The notes: a model not told the origin generated them from the letters alone. Positions 30,066-40,408 are shown, numbered from the stretch's first letter. The stretch is 52,959 bases of DNA from Candidatus Heimdallarchaeota archaeon (GCA_027061945.1 JAMOVR010000095.1:1-52959); one strand, 5' to 3'. Program-made: numbers and translations.

Positions 30066-31133
30066 TTGCCTAAACAGTATTGTCAAAGTATGAAAGCCGC
30101 ATATTTTACTGGCGCCGGAGGACCAGAAGTTATTGAGTATGGAGATCTCCCTGAACCAATTGTTGGAAAAAACGAAGTAAAGATTAAGATCTACGCATCT
30201 GGTTTAAATCACTTAGATATTTTTGTTAGAAATGGGATTCCTGGTTTAAAGCTTAGTTATCCTCATGTGGGCGGTTCTGACATGGCGGGGGAGATCGTTG
30301 AAATTGGAGATAACATTACTGATATTTCCGTTGGAACAAAAGTTTTGGTTAATCCTGGATTTGGTTGTGGGAAATGTAAAGCTTGTATTTCTGGAGAAGA
30401 GTCCTTATGTAAGAGATTTGCCCTATATGGAGAACATGTATGGGGAGGAATGGCAGAATATGCGGTAGTAAGAGCAGATAAAGTGCTTCCATATCCTGAA
30501 AAGAAAATAACTCCTATTGAAGCAGCTGCTGCTCCTTTAGTAACTTTAACTGCTTATCGAGAGCTGTATACACAAGGTAATTTACGTCCAGGACAGACAG
30601 TAGTAATTCTTGGAGCTGGAAGTGGCGTCTCAACTGTTGGAATACAATTGGCAAAACTAGCAGGAGCCAAAGTTATTGCTACAACTAGCAGTAAAGAAAA
30701 GGAGAAAAAGGCCTATGAACTCGGTGCGGATTATGTAATTAATTATGTAGATACCCCCAATTGGGATAAAGAAGTGTATAATTTAACAAATAAACAAGGT
30801 GCAGAACTAATTGTAGATAATGTTGGTGTTGCTACATGGAAAAAAAGTTTGAGGGCTGTTTCTAAAGGGGGAAGAATAGTAACTGTCGGTGCTACAACAG
30901 GATCAATGGTTGAAACAGACATAAGGATGGTATTTTGGAAACAAATCCATATAATTGGTTCTACAATGAGTAGCCAAAGAGAATTCTTAGAAGCGATGCA
31001 ACTAGTTTTTGAAGGAAAAATAAAACCAGTAATAGATCGGACATTTCCATTAGAAAAGCTCAGAGAGGCTCATAAATATTTAGAGGCAGGAAAACAGTTT
31101 GGAAAGGTAGTAATCACAGTAAAAGCTAAATAA
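30066..31133 (+). CDS. Zinc-dependent alcohol dehydrogenase / quinone oxidoreductase family; likely start 30090
   Basis: MDR family: GSDMAGEIVEIG, NPGFGCGKCKACISGEESLCKRF, VVILGAGSGVSTVGIQLAKLAGAKVIATT. Confidence 0.92.
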   Translation: MPKQYCQSMKAAYFTGAGGPEVIEYGDLPEPIVGKNEVKIKIYASGLNHLDIFVRNGIPGLKLSYPHVGGSDMAGEIVEIGDNITDISVGTKVLVNPGFGCGKCKACISGEESLCKRFALYGEHVWGGMAEYAVVRADKVLPYPEKKITPIEAAAAPLVTLTAYRELYTQGNLRPGQTVVILGAGSGVSTVGIQLAKLAGAKVIATTSSKEKEKKAYELGADYVINYVDTPNWDKEVYNLTNKQGAELIVDNVGVATWKKSLRAVSKGGRIVTVGATTGSMVETDIRMVFWKQIHIIGSTMSSQREFLEAMQLVFEGKIKPVIDRTFPLEKLREAHKYLEAGKQFGKVVITVKAK

Positions 31134-31163
31134 ACTCAATTTTGTTCTTAAATTTTTTTACTT

Positions 31164-31358
31164 TATCTGCGTGAAACGGCCTTCTGGAAAGGTAAAATGG
31201 GATGGTAAAGCCCTACACTTTGATTTATGATATATATGTTTTATTAGGATTTATCCGAACTAGAGATTTTTGTGAAAGTATTTCGTGCTTAAATCACCTC
31301 ATATTGTGGAAACACAGTTGGAAAAGCCCCATGCGAAAGCGATGGATAAGTGGTTTGC
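31164..31358 (+). mobile_element. IS200/IS605-type relic, copy D (degraded)
   Basis: tatctgcgtgaaacggcctt..; gtgaaagtatttcgtgcttaaatcacctcatattgtggaaacacag aligns with copy C. Confidence 0.45.
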
Positions 31359-31498
31359 AAACCATTTCTTCTTAAGCAATAGTAACTCCTTTTTCATTTT
31401 TCATTTGTATTGATTTTTCTTTTCTTCTTTTATTACATAGTTTTTGTTTTGGGTAAATACCTAAAATACTAAAAATAAAGAAATAAATGTACTATACT

Positions 31499-31821
31499 GG
31501 CGGAGAGGACGGGTAGCGACGGGGCAAAAAGCTCCCAGGAACGTCCTGCCACGATGGGCAACCGGTGTGGCGAGAGCCACAAGCTGAGAGGCTTGCTCTG
31601 GCAACAGAAACGACACGGGCCTACACGAGATGAATATGATGCGGTCAACCGCTGAGACGTGTAGGAGACCGGTGAAACGGGCCATCACCGGCGTGCAACC
31701 ACAAATAGGGCCTGATGACCTGCCCGGGAAGGCTGGGTAGTGGGCATAGATGAATGCTACCAGGGAAGCACGGCCAGAAGGTCGTTTCCCGAACAGAAGC
31801 AGGAGTACGATCCTCACCGTT
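31499..31821 (+). ncRNA. rnpB: RNase P RNA (archaeal type)
   Basis: aggaacgtcctgcc (CR-I-like), acagaaacgacacgg, ggtgaaacggg, gtgcaaccacaaataggg, tagatgaatgcta (CR-V), gaacagaagc; ends pair cggagagga/tcctcaccg. Confidence 0.88.
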
Positions 31822-31866
31822 TAATATCTATTTCCTCTCTTAACCACTTCTTAAAGAGGGCTTTGC

Positions 31867-32436
31867 TTGAGATACATAGACGAAGATTTATTTGAAAACA
31901 AAGATCAAAAAGAAATAGAGTTAATATTAGCCTATTTTTATCAGTGTGATCCTAAGAAATGTTCTGGATTACGTATGGTACGTTTAAAAAAAGCCCGTAA
32001 AATCGAATCATTGAAATATATTCCTCAAAAATCAATTGTTCTTGATCCATTTGCAGAAAAAGCTTTATCTCCAGAAGATAGAGAGCTAGCTATAAATCAC
32101 GGGTTAGTTATAATTGACGGATCTTGGAATACTTTAGAAGAATACAAGAATCTTTTTTCTCGAGGAATTGGAAGAGCATTGCCATTTCTTATTGCGACTA
32201 ACCCTATAAATTATGGAGTTCCTACTAAACTTTCTAGTGCAGAAGCAGCTATTGCTGCCCTATGGATACTTGGAGCTAAAAAACAGGCCGTAAACATTGC
32301 TAACAGCATAAAATGGGGGGCAGAATTTATTGCTGTAAATAAAGAACGATTAGAAGCATATTCATTAGCAAAAAACAGTGCAGAAGTAGTTCAAGCTCAA
32401 CTAAAAACTATGCGCGAACTAGGATATAAAATTTAA
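31867..32436 (+). CDS. Tsr3-like 16S rRNA aminocarboxypropyltransferase (DUF367), TTG start
   Basis: QCDPKKCSGLRMVRL, VLDPFAEKALSPED, IIDGSWNT, GRALPFLIATNPINYGVPTKLSSAEAAIAALWI. Confidence 0.92.
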   Translation: MRYIDEDLFENKDQKEIELILAYFYQCDPKKCSGLRMVRLKKARKIESLKYIPQKSIVLDPFAEKALSPEDRELAINHGLVIIDGSWNTLEEYKNLFSRGIGRALPFLIATNPINYGVPTKLSSAEAAIAALWILGAKKQAVNIANSIKWGAEFIAVNKERLEAYSLAKNSAEVVQAQLKTMRELGYKI

Positions 32437-32481
32437 TTTAATAATACTAACACCTAAAACTAAGTTATCCAAAATATTAAC

Positions 32482-34155
32482 GTGAAGGATAATTCTAATA
32501 AAAACATATCAAATAATCCAAACATTATTTACGAAAGGGCACTTCGTTCTGACCCCGAATATCTTAAGATGGCGGAAAAACTATGGGGTGAGATAATACC
32601 GGATTTAAGTTCTTTGAAGTCCCGATTTAAGAAAGGCTTAATACATAAAAGAAAACATGAAACTATTAAAGATCTTGAGGTACTTAAAAAAAGTTTAATT
32701 GAATATCATGAAAAGCTAGGAATTCTCACAGATAAGACAATAGAGAATATTGAAAAAATCGTGAATGGTAGTATTCTAAGTGGTCATCAACCCATTATTT
32801 TTGGTGGTCCTGGATTAATTTCAAACAAGATTGCAACTCTTCAGTACATTCAATCTTTTTTAGAGAAACATAATGTTAAATTAGCCCCTATATTCATGAT
32901 TGCAGATTATGATGGTTTACATAAAGAATTAGTTAGAATGTATTTTACTACGCCAAGATCGTCGAAACCACAAATATTAGATATAAGTAAAAATCTAGAT
33001 TATCCAGAACAAACAGCGTTTCATCGAATAAAAAGCCCTTCTGTAAAATGGCTCATAGACACAATTAGATCTGTAAAACTGGTTAATAGAGAATTTTCTT
33101 CTAAACTAAGTAACGAACAAAAAGCCTTGTTCTTAGAAAACTTGGATCATATATTAAACATGTTAATGATCTCTTATACCTCAACATCTACTCTTAAGGA
33201 CTGGTTTGTCAAATTTTGGGGCACAATCACGAATTTGATTAACGACTGGGGAATCATTTATTTTCCTGTAAAAGATAAAAAAATATCTCAGGTATTAACT
33301 AAATATTATGCCCCTTTTTTACTGAAAAATGAAGATTATGTATCATCTTTTAACGAAAAGTATTATTTTCTAAAAAGGAAAGGTTTCAAACCAACATTAA
33401 AAACAAGAGATAAACAGATTGCACAATTTTTTGTAGAATGCCCAAATGATGGAGTTAGAATGCATCCATTAATTTCGGGTATTGACCACGAAACATACAT
33501 TATCAAAACAAAATGCCCTCATTGCAAAAATGAATATATCTTCAAGTTTGAAAACGGAAATTTTGACAAGAAAATCTCACTACTTTTAAACCCAAAAGTT
33601 GATTCTTCCTCTGGCATTGTTCAAGAACTATTAAATACACAAATAAGGATCAGCGGTCCAGGAGAAATCGCTTATTTTGCAATGGTACGTAGTGGCATTT
33701 TAGCAACGGGTATAAGGACACCAATATATATTAAATATAAACGTGTTTTCTATAATACACCTTGGATTGAACAATTAGGAAAATTCCTTAATGAAAAGGG
33801 CATTCCATCTCTTCACTCACAAGAATTTTTCAAACTACTCTCTAAGTTGGCTAAAGTGAAAAGAAAAAGGCAGTTTGAACAGATCCCCATTATTGAGCAA
33901 GAGGTTTCTGATTATATTAAACATATATATAACAAATTACTGGAGTATTCTGGAGACCCTGATGTAGATACTTATTTATCATGGCAATTTGGGCGATTTT
34001 CAAAACAAAAATTTGGACAAGAAGTTTCTTGGGTATGGTTTGAATTAGGAAAAGTCACTGGACTTAATTACTATTTTAATGCCTTTAATCGTGTATTCTC
34101 GGAGAATTATTCTTTCGGAGGTATGTATTATCTTGGCACTACCTTGAAAATATGA
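32482..34155 (+). CDS. BshC-like cysteine-adding enzyme
   Basis: SGHQPIIFGGPGLISNKIATLQYI..LAPIFMIADYDGLHKEL; ISGPGEIAYFAMVRSGILATGIRTPIYIKYKR. Confidence 0.8.
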   Translation: MKDNSNKNISNNPNIIYERALRSDPEYLKMAEKLWGEIIPDLSSLKSRFKKGLIHKRKHETIKDLEVLKKSLIEYHEKLGILTDKTIENIEKIVNGSILSGHQPIIFGGPGLISNKIATLQYIQSFLEKHNVKLAPIFMIADYDGLHKELVRMYFTTPRSSKPQILDISKNLDYPEQTAFHRIKSPSVKWLIDTIRSVKLVNREFSSKLSNEQKALFLENLDHILNMLMISYTSTSTLKDWFVKFWGTITNLINDWGIIYFPVKDKKISQVLTKYYAPFLLKNEDYVSSFNEKYYFLKRKGFKPTLKTRDKQIAQFFVECPNDGVRMHPLISGIDHETYIIKTKCPHCKNEYIFKFENGNFDKKISLLLNPKVDSSSGIVQELLNTQIRISGPGEIAYFAMVRSGILATGIRTPIYIKYKRVFYNTPWIEQLGKFLNEKGIPSLHSQEFFKLLSKLAKVKRKRQFEQIPIIEQEVSDYIKHIYNKLLEYSGDPDVDTYLSWQFGRFSKQKFGQEVSWVWFELGKVTGLNYYFNAFNRVFSENYSFGGMYYLGTTLKI

Positions 34156-34170
34156 AAAAAGAAAAAATGT

Positions 34171-35280
34171 TTAGAGAACTTCCTCGTAAAGCATTTCATA
34201 TCGAGGAATAATGACTTCTGGAGAAAAATGGGTTAATACTCTTTTTCTACCGTTTTTACCTAATTTTCTTCTTTTTTTCTTATCTTCTGCAAGTATTAAC
34301 ATATAATCTAATGCCTCATTAAAATTGTTTAATTCAAAGAGAAAACCTTCTTTTTCATGTCTACATACTTCTGGAATCCCACCTATGTTTGAAGCCCATA
34401 CCGCAGTTGAAGTACTCATCGCTTCAGCAACTACTAACCCAAAGCTTTCTTTCTTAGATGGTACTGCTACAAAATCTGTAAGTCCGAAAATACGGTACAA
34501 GTCCTTTCTTATCCCCATAAAACTAATTTTATCCAGAATGCCTCTTTTTTTGGCGATTGTATATACTTTTCTTTTCAATGGTCCTTCGCCTACTAATTGA
34601 AGCTTCATATCAGGTATTTCTTTAACTGCCTCTGCAAACACTTCGGTTAAAAAAACAGGGTTTTTTACCTCTCTAAAATTACTCGCATGAGTAATTATAA
34701 CTTCATTTTCATTCCTGTTTTTTCTTTCCTTTTCCAAAGGTCTAAATAAATCGGTATCTACAAAATTGTAGATTACTTTAGGCATATTCTCCAAATTAAA
34801 AACTTCAACGCTTTTATTTGCTAAAAATTTTGATACCGCAGTGATTTCATCGAAATCATGTAACATAGTAGACATTACTTTATTAAGATCTTTATCAGCA
34901 CCGATTGTATGAACATCTGAACCGTGCAGTGTTAATATTACAGGAACTTTAACTAATCTTTTTAATAAAAACCCGGCTTCTACATGGTGAACACCATAAT
35001 GAAAATGTATTAAATCTGGGGAAAGCTTTTCTGTTAACTCTCTCAATCTATTAGCCAATAACATAGCATAAGGTGGGCCTACGTCGATAAATAACGGATA
35101 ATTCTTCAAAGGCACCGTGATTATTTTTACTTTACCAGGATATCCCCTTTTAAATAGCAATGGAACATCATAAGAAATAACGTAGACTTCATGTCCATTC
35201 TCTGCTAATTGTACCGCTAAATTTGAAGCTAGAAGGCCCGACCCTCCAAGCAATGGAAAACTAACAATGAATATTCGCAT
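34171..35280 (-). CDS. BshA-like GT4 glycosyltransferase (N-acetyl-glucosaminyl-malate synthase family)
   Basis: MRIFIVSFPLLGGSGLLASNLAVQLAENGHEVYVIS..DLIHFHYGVHHVEAG..LTLHGSDVHTIGADKDL..VAVPSKKESFGLVVAEAMS. Confidence 0.85.
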   Translation of the reverse strand: MRIFIVSFPLLGGSGLLASNLAVQLAENGHEVYVISYDVPLLFKRGYPGKVKIITVPLKNYPLFIDVGPPYAMLLANRLRELTEKLSPDLIHFHYGVHHVEAGFLLKRLVKVPVILTLHGSDVHTIGADKDLNKVMSTMLHDFDEITAVSKFLANKSVEVFNLENMPKVIYNFVDTDLFRPLEKERKNRNENEVIITHASNFREVKNPVFLTEVFAEAVKEIPDMKLQLVGEGPLKRKVYTIAKKRGILDKISFMGIRKDLYRIFGLTDFVAVPSKKESFGLVVAEAMSTSTAVWASNIGGIPEVCRHEKEGFLFELNNFNEALDYMLILAEDKKKRRKLGKNGRKRVLTHFSPEVIIPRYEMLYEEVL

Positions 35281-35338
35281 TGTGCTAATTTTATAACTAA
35301 GATAAACTCTAAAATTCTTCTGTTTGAAATAAACAATA

Positions 35339-36010
35339 ATGACATATGAGATCATGACTATTTTTGCTCATCCCGACGATGAAACTTTTTCTACAGGGGG
35401 GATATTAGCTAAGCACTCTAAAAAAGGAGCAAAAACAGTTTCTGTATGCTTAACGTACCAAGAGGAGAGAATAGATGAATTTGAAAAAGCAACAAAAATT
35501 CTTGGATCAAAAGGTATTATGTTATCTTATAATTCGTTAAGCTGGAATAATTTTAATGAAATAGAAAAAGAATTAATTCAATTATTAATAAAATTTAAGC
35601 CAAAGGCAGTGATTACACATATACCTTACGATTATCATCAAGAACATCGGCTAACACATAAAATAGTTTTAGAGGCCATAGAATGGGCTGCACACACTAC
35701 GCAATTTGGAGAATCTGCGCATTTAGTTGAAAAGCTTTTCTTAGCGGAAACAACGGTTCTTATACCGTTTCCGCAAGTAATTGTAGATATAAGTGACGTG
35801 TTTGAAATAAAACAACAAGCAATAAATGTTTATCAGAGTCAGTTGGGTAAAGGAGGACCTGGCTTCTATTCTAAATTCCAAACAAAGAGAGCTGAATTAA
35901 GAGGAGTTCAAGCAGGCGTAAAATATGCTGAAGCTTACGAAATAGAGTTAATCCCTTTAATAGGGGCTTTTAAACCAAGAAAATATTTTGACTATCTCCC
36001 ATTTGATTAA
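35339..36010 (+). CDS. PIG-L/BshB-like deacetylase
   Basis: IFAHPDDETFSTGGILAKHSKKGAKTVSVCLT; HIPYDYHQEHRLTHKI. Confidence 0.88.
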   Translation: MTYEIMTIFAHPDDETFSTGGILAKHSKKGAKTVSVCLTYQEERIDEFEKATKILGSKGIMLSYNSLSWNNFNEIEKELIQLLIKFKPKAVITHIPYDYHQEHRLTHKIVLEAIEWAAHTTQFGESAHLVEKLFLAETTVLIPFPQVIVDISDVFEIKQQAINVYQSQLGKGGPGFYSKFQTKRAELRGVQAGVKYAEAYEIELIPLIGAFKPRKYFDYLPFD

Positions 36011-36732
36011 ATTTTTTTAAAAAGATTTTTTTCCTTTTTTTTATTAAGCCAGCGTTCTATTTTCTCAGTAATATCGCAAAAACTACTTGGATTAACCATT
36101 TCATGAGAATTTTTGTATACTTCCTCATGTGTGGGATCTACTGCTATACTATAATCTGCCCACTTAAATAATGAAATATCATTAATCGAATCACCAATAG
36201 CTATCTTCAATAATTTCTTTCCATTGATTCCTAATCTTTGTAAGATCTCTTCTGCGACTAGTTCTTTATTCATTGCGACTTTAGCAATTGGCCTTAGCAC
36301 TTTTCCCTTCTCATCATAAATAATGTCATTTGCAGAAAAAGCGTGAGCTCCGACTTTAATAGCAATTCTCTCAACTAATGCTCTTAGACCACCAGATATA
36401 AGAATTATGTAACAGCCTAATTTCCTTAATTTTTTAACAGCTTTGTCTGCATCTTTTCTAACTTCAATTTCTTCTAAAGCTTTTTCAATCTCTTCTTTTT
36501 TTCTCCCTTTCCATAGGTTTACATCCCTTTTAGCCCATTCATCATAATCAATTTTTCCTTCAAAAAACAAGGTCGTGTTTTTTTCAGCTTCTTTTGCAGT
36601 TCCTAAAACCTCATGTAAATGTTCCCATGAACTAGGGCCAGGTGTAATTGTCCCATCTACATCTATAAAACAAATTGCTTTATGGAGTTTTGGATTAAAA
36701 GGTTCTAATATGTGTATGTACTCTTCCTGCAT
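36007..36732 (-). CDS. HAD-IB phosphoserine-phosphatase-like hydrolase
   Basis: FIDVDGTITPG, ILISGGLRALVERIA, IAIGDSINDISLFKWADYSIAV. Confidence 0.88.
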   Translation of the reverse strand: MQEEYIHILEPFNPKLHKAICFIDVDGTITPGPSSWEHLHEVLGTAKEAEKNTTLFFEGKIDYDEWAKRDVNLWKGRKKEEIEKALEEIEVRKDADKAVKKLRKLGCYIILISGGLRALVERIAIKVGAHAFSANDIIYDEKGKVLRPIAKVAMNKELVAEEILQRLGINGKKLLKIAIGDSINDISLFKWADYSIAVDPTHEEVYKNSHEMVNPSSFCDITEKIERWLNKKKEKNLFKKI

Positions 36733-36867
36733 TTATTCATCTAATGTTAATGAAATATTGTTATTATATCGCTTTCTAATTGTAACAAAATTTTAACGGG
36801 TTTCTTAGCTTAAAAAAGAAAAAAAAGAAAAAACACGTAAACCATAAAAAAGGCAAAAAATGTTTTT

Positions 36868-38502
36868 TTAACCTATATGTTTATACTTCTCCATAAGGAA
36901 TGAATTGACTTTATTTTTCATTTTCTTAGAAATTTTTATTCTAGAAAAGAGCATTGTAAAACCAGCAACTAATGCTCCTTGCTGGTCAGGAGTTCCTTCC
37001 ATAATGTTATTTCCTTGATGTAAGATTATTTCTGATAGCTGTGAGTTATTGAGTAATTCTGTTTTGAATTGATTATTGAATAATAACTCTAAGTTGTCTA
37101 CAAGCGGGTTAAAACCTATGTTTCCATTAGAAGTGTATATCTTGGCTCCCTTGACTTTTTCAAGGTTTTGTGGGAGAATGAAAGGAGGTAGTACACTGAT
37201 TCTTCTGGTGTTACCTTTCTTGAATACTGCTGCATAGAATGGAATATATAGTGTATAGGTTGCTCCTGAAGCAATTGGAACAGCATCTGCAGGAATAAGA
37301 ATTTTTTCTATTTGACTTTCTGGCATTTTTAATTGTGCTAATATTGCTTGTGCTTCGTCTTGAAATTCTTTTTTCTTTTCTTCGAGTGCTTTTATATAAT
37401 TCTCAATTTCAAGTTCCTTCATTTTTCTTTCTTGAATAAATGGATCTAGTTCTGCCTTTTTTTCCTCAATTAATTTTTGGTAGTGCTCTTCTTTTGACCG
37501 ACCGTCTACAACGACTGTTTCTTTGTTTTGATCGGCAACTTGTGCTTGGTACCTTATCTCATGGACAGCAGTGTTTACAGAAGTTCTAAGAATATCGATA
37601 TCTTCTTGTAATACGCTAAATTCTTTTTCTAAAACATCAAAATCTTTATCGGGGTCACTGACTTTCTTAGCAACCTCTAGTGCTTTCTTCATTTGATTCG
37701 AGACTTCTTGGAGATCTCTTGTAAGAGTAGAGGCAAATCGATTATAAATATCTTTTAGGGATGCAGTATTTTCCTTTTTTACTTCTGCTAATAGCTTTTT
37801 TTTCTCATTTTCAAGTTGTTGGAGAAGTTTTTTCTCTTCATTGGCAATCTCTTGCTTTTTTTTCTTAATCTCTTCTTCATGTTTTTTCTTTAATTGTTGT
37901 AATGCTGCTATTGAGTCTTTCTTTTCTCGCTCAATTTCTTCGATGACTACTTTTATTATACTTTCTACGCCTTCTTTGAATTTCAAGTGGTTTTCAAGTC
38001 CTTTTTTCAGTTTTTGACGTCCTTGTTCAATCATTCTGTCTTCTATTAGTACTGGAAGGTTTGTTGCATCTGAGGAAGGTACTGTTTGGGAAAGAAGCGT
38101 CCTTATTGCACTTACTTCAGGGGGAGACAACACCCCTTCTAACTCCATTGGTGCAGTTCTAGGGTTTCTAAGCATGTTTTTGATTTCATCAACTTTTGCT
38201 AGAAAGTCATCAGTATCAAGCATTCTTTTTACTTCATCTTTACCAGGTATATCTGTTGTCATGATTGTGGTTTTTCCTAAACCAAAACCATTGAAAACAC
38301 CGAAATATTGCTCATTTATCTTTTTAAATACTATTGGAAATGCAAATTTAGCGATTTTCTCGACATCTTCTTCTCCTCTCATTAATCCTCCTTTTCTGAT
38401 TTCATCTGAAAAGAATAATAATGCGGCATTTTTTTCTAGTCTTTGCTCGTCTTCGATAGGCACTTCAGTTCTCATTACTTTAACATATCCTTTATTAGGC
38501 AT
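36868..38502 (-). CDS. Coiled-coil protein downstream of ABC transporter genes
   Basis: 544 aa; central K/E-rich coiled coil flanked by conserved-looking globular ends. Confidence 0.7.
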   Translation of the reverse strand: MPNKGYVKVMRTEVPIEDEQRLEKNAALLFFSDEIRKGGLMRGEEDVEKIAKFAFPIVFKKINEQYFGVFNGFGLGKTTIMTTDIPGKDEVKRMLDTDDFLAKVDEIKNMLRNPRTAPMELEGVLSPPEVSAIRTLLSQTVPSSDATNLPVLIEDRMIEQGRQKLKKGLENHLKFKEGVESIIKVVIEEIEREKKDSIAALQQLKKKHEEEIKKKKQEIANEEKKLLQQLENEKKKLLAEVKKENTASLKDIYNRFASTLTRDLQEVSNQMKKALEVAKKVSDPDKDFDVLEKEFSVLQEDIDILRTSVNTAVHEIRYQAQVADQNKETVVVDGRSKEEHYQKLIEEKKAELDPFIQERKMKELEIENYIKALEEKKKEFQDEAQAILAQLKMPESQIEKILIPADAVPIASGATYTLYIPFYAAVFKKGNTRRISVLPPFILPQNLEKVKGAKIYTSNGNIGFNPLVDNLELLFNNQFKTELLNNSQLSEIILHQGNNIMEGTPDQQGALVAGFTMLFSRIKISKKMKNKVNSFLMEKYKHIG

Positions 38503-38535
38503 ATCTATTCACCCTTCTTAATTGATTTTTAAAAC

Positions 38536-39207
38536 TTATGTAACTATCTCTCCATCTAAGAACCTAACTACTCTATCTGCATATCTTCTTAAAGATTCAT
38601 CATGAGTCGCAACAACTGTCCCAGTCCCGCCTCTTGTTAGTTTCTTAAGCATACGCATTATTATATCTCCAGTAGCACTGTCAAGATTTCCTGTAGGTTC
38701 GTCAGCTAATAATAAGCTTGGTTCAGTGATTAATGCTCTAGCAATACCTACTCTTTGTTGTTCTCCACCAGATAATTGACTTGGGAAATGGTGTTCTCTT
38801 TCATAAAGATCTACTTGTCTAAGTAGTCTCATAGCTCTAGCTCTTATCTCATCGCTAGGTATTTTTGTAGGATATAGGGGAACTTCAATATTTTCTATAG
38901 CAGTTAGGTTCTCTATTAATTCCCATGACTGGAAGATAAATCCTACATGATTTCTACGATATTCGGTATATTTTTTCTCATTCCATTGAGTAATATCTTC
39001 TCCTTTAAACAAAATTTGGCCTTCTGTAGGCGTGTCTAAGCCACCTAACAAATGGAGTAATGTTGACTTTCCACTACCAGATGGCCCCATTATAATAACA
39101 AGCTCGTTAGGCATTACCTGGAAATTGATCTTGTTAAGAGCAATTACTTTCTCAGATCCTCTAGAATAAATTTTAGTAACATTTTTAGCTTCAATTAATG
39201 GTTCCAT
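38536..39207 (-). CDS. ABC transporter ATP-binding protein (MacB/LolD type)
   Basis: GPSGSGKSTLLHLLGGLD, LSGGEQQRVGIARALITEPSLLLADEPTGNLD. Confidence 0.97.
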   Translation of the reverse strand: MEPLIEAKNVTKIYSRGSEKVIALNKINFQVMPNELVIIMGPSGSGKSTLLHLLGGLDTPTEGQILFKGEDITQWNEKKYTEYRRNHVGFIFQSWELIENLTAIENIEVPLYPTKIPSDEIRARAMRLLRQVDLYEREHHFPSQLSGGEQQRVGIARALITEPSLLLADEPTGNLDSATGDIIMRMLKKLTRGGTGTVVATHDESLRRYADRVVRFLDGEIVT

Positions 39208-39214
39208 TTATTTA

Positions 39215-40408
39215 TCACCCTCTGTCTCTAAATACGTCTAGCGGTTTGATCTTTACCAATGAATGGCTTGAAATAAACACCGATGGTATGTCGAATAATA
39301 CAACTATGAAGAAACTTAGCAATATGACATCCCACGAAAGAATAGAATTCACAAGAGAAGTCGCATTTTTCAAGAGATATGCCTGTAATCCAAGAATACC
39401 TAGGATATAACCAACCACCGACAACGAAATTACTTCCGCCAATAGTGCTGCACGTATGTTCCAGCTATCATAGCCTACAGTCTTTAACACGGCAATTTCG
39501 GTTTTTCTATATTTGATTATAAGCAATCCATAGATGAACATTATAAATAGAGCGATTACTGTCCCTCCCAAGAAAATAAAGAGATCAGTATTTCTCTCAT
39601 CAATTCTACGATCAATGTTTGGTTCGATACCATCTGGTAACTGGAAGTAATTAGGAGCTAGCCCTGCATTAAGAATGTCATCTCTTGACTTATCAAGAAT
39701 AGTTTTTTTGTTTTGATATGGCTCATTAGAAAACAAGAGATTACCTTTTGCAAGTACTGTTACTTCATAAACATATACTGTTGTACTCATTTCGTTTACT
39801 ATTGTATCAAATGTTTTTGTGTCTACAAAAACCCATGCTTTCCCTTGTGTATCTATATATATTTCTGGACTAATTTCGCCTACAACATAGAAAGATGCCT
39901 TTACTTGCCCTATTGAAATAGTGATTTTATCTCCAGGTGATGGATCAATTGTAGCATTGCTTGTAGCAGTGCTATCCAAATTCAATTCTTTACCAGAGAC
40001 AACTAATGCCTCTCCCTGGGAGCTAATAAATCTACCAGACATTATACTTCTTGGTGTTACAAGCGAGTATGCCCATGGATTCGTATAGTTAACATCGAAA
40101 ATCCTGATATTATTTCCATAATTAATATAACGATGAACAATGACTGCTTCGGTCTCTGGATACGCCTTTAAAGTATCTATGTATGTTTGAACTGTTGCAT
40201 TGTTATAATCTACCACATCAAATCCAGACTGTTTAATGATTACTCCCTTGTTAATCAATAAGTCTGCTTTTGAATAATTTGTAAAGGTGTTTGCATAAAA
40301 CACTACAAACACAGACAAAGATGTAAATAACATTATGAACAATATACTTCTATGCTTGTTTCTGAATGCGAAACGCACTGATTTGAGGAAAACCCTTAAG
40401 TTACCCAT
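39215..40408 (-). CDS. FtsX-like ABC transporter permease
   Basis: N-terminal SVRFAFRNKHRSILFIMLF TM, periplasmic MacB-like domain, three C-terminal TMs; directly upstream of ATPase. Confidence 0.88.
   Translation of the reverse strand: MGNLRVFLKSVRFAFRNKHRSILFIMLFTSLSVFVVFYANTFTNYSKADLLINKGVIIKQSGFDVVDYNNATVQTYIDTLKAYPETEAVIVHRYINYGNNIRIFDVNYTNPWAYSLVTPRSIMSGRFISSQGEALVVSGKELNLDSTATSNATIDPSPGDKITISIGQVKASFYVVGEISPEIYIDTQGKAWVFVDTKTFDTIVNEMSTTVYVYEVTVLAKGNLLFSNEPYQNKKTILDKSRDDILNAGLAPNYFQLPDGIEPNIDRRIDERNTDLFIFLGGTVIALFIMFIYGLLIIKYRKTEIAVLKTVGYDSWNIRAALLAEVISLSVVGYILGILGLQAYLLKNATSLVNSILSWDVILLSFFIVVLFDIPSVFISSHSLVKIKPLDVFRDRG

Noticed and set aside
31461-31817. 118-aa minus-strand ORF
   Set aside because: Lies antisense across the RNase P RNA; composition follows the structured RNA, no protein family signal.
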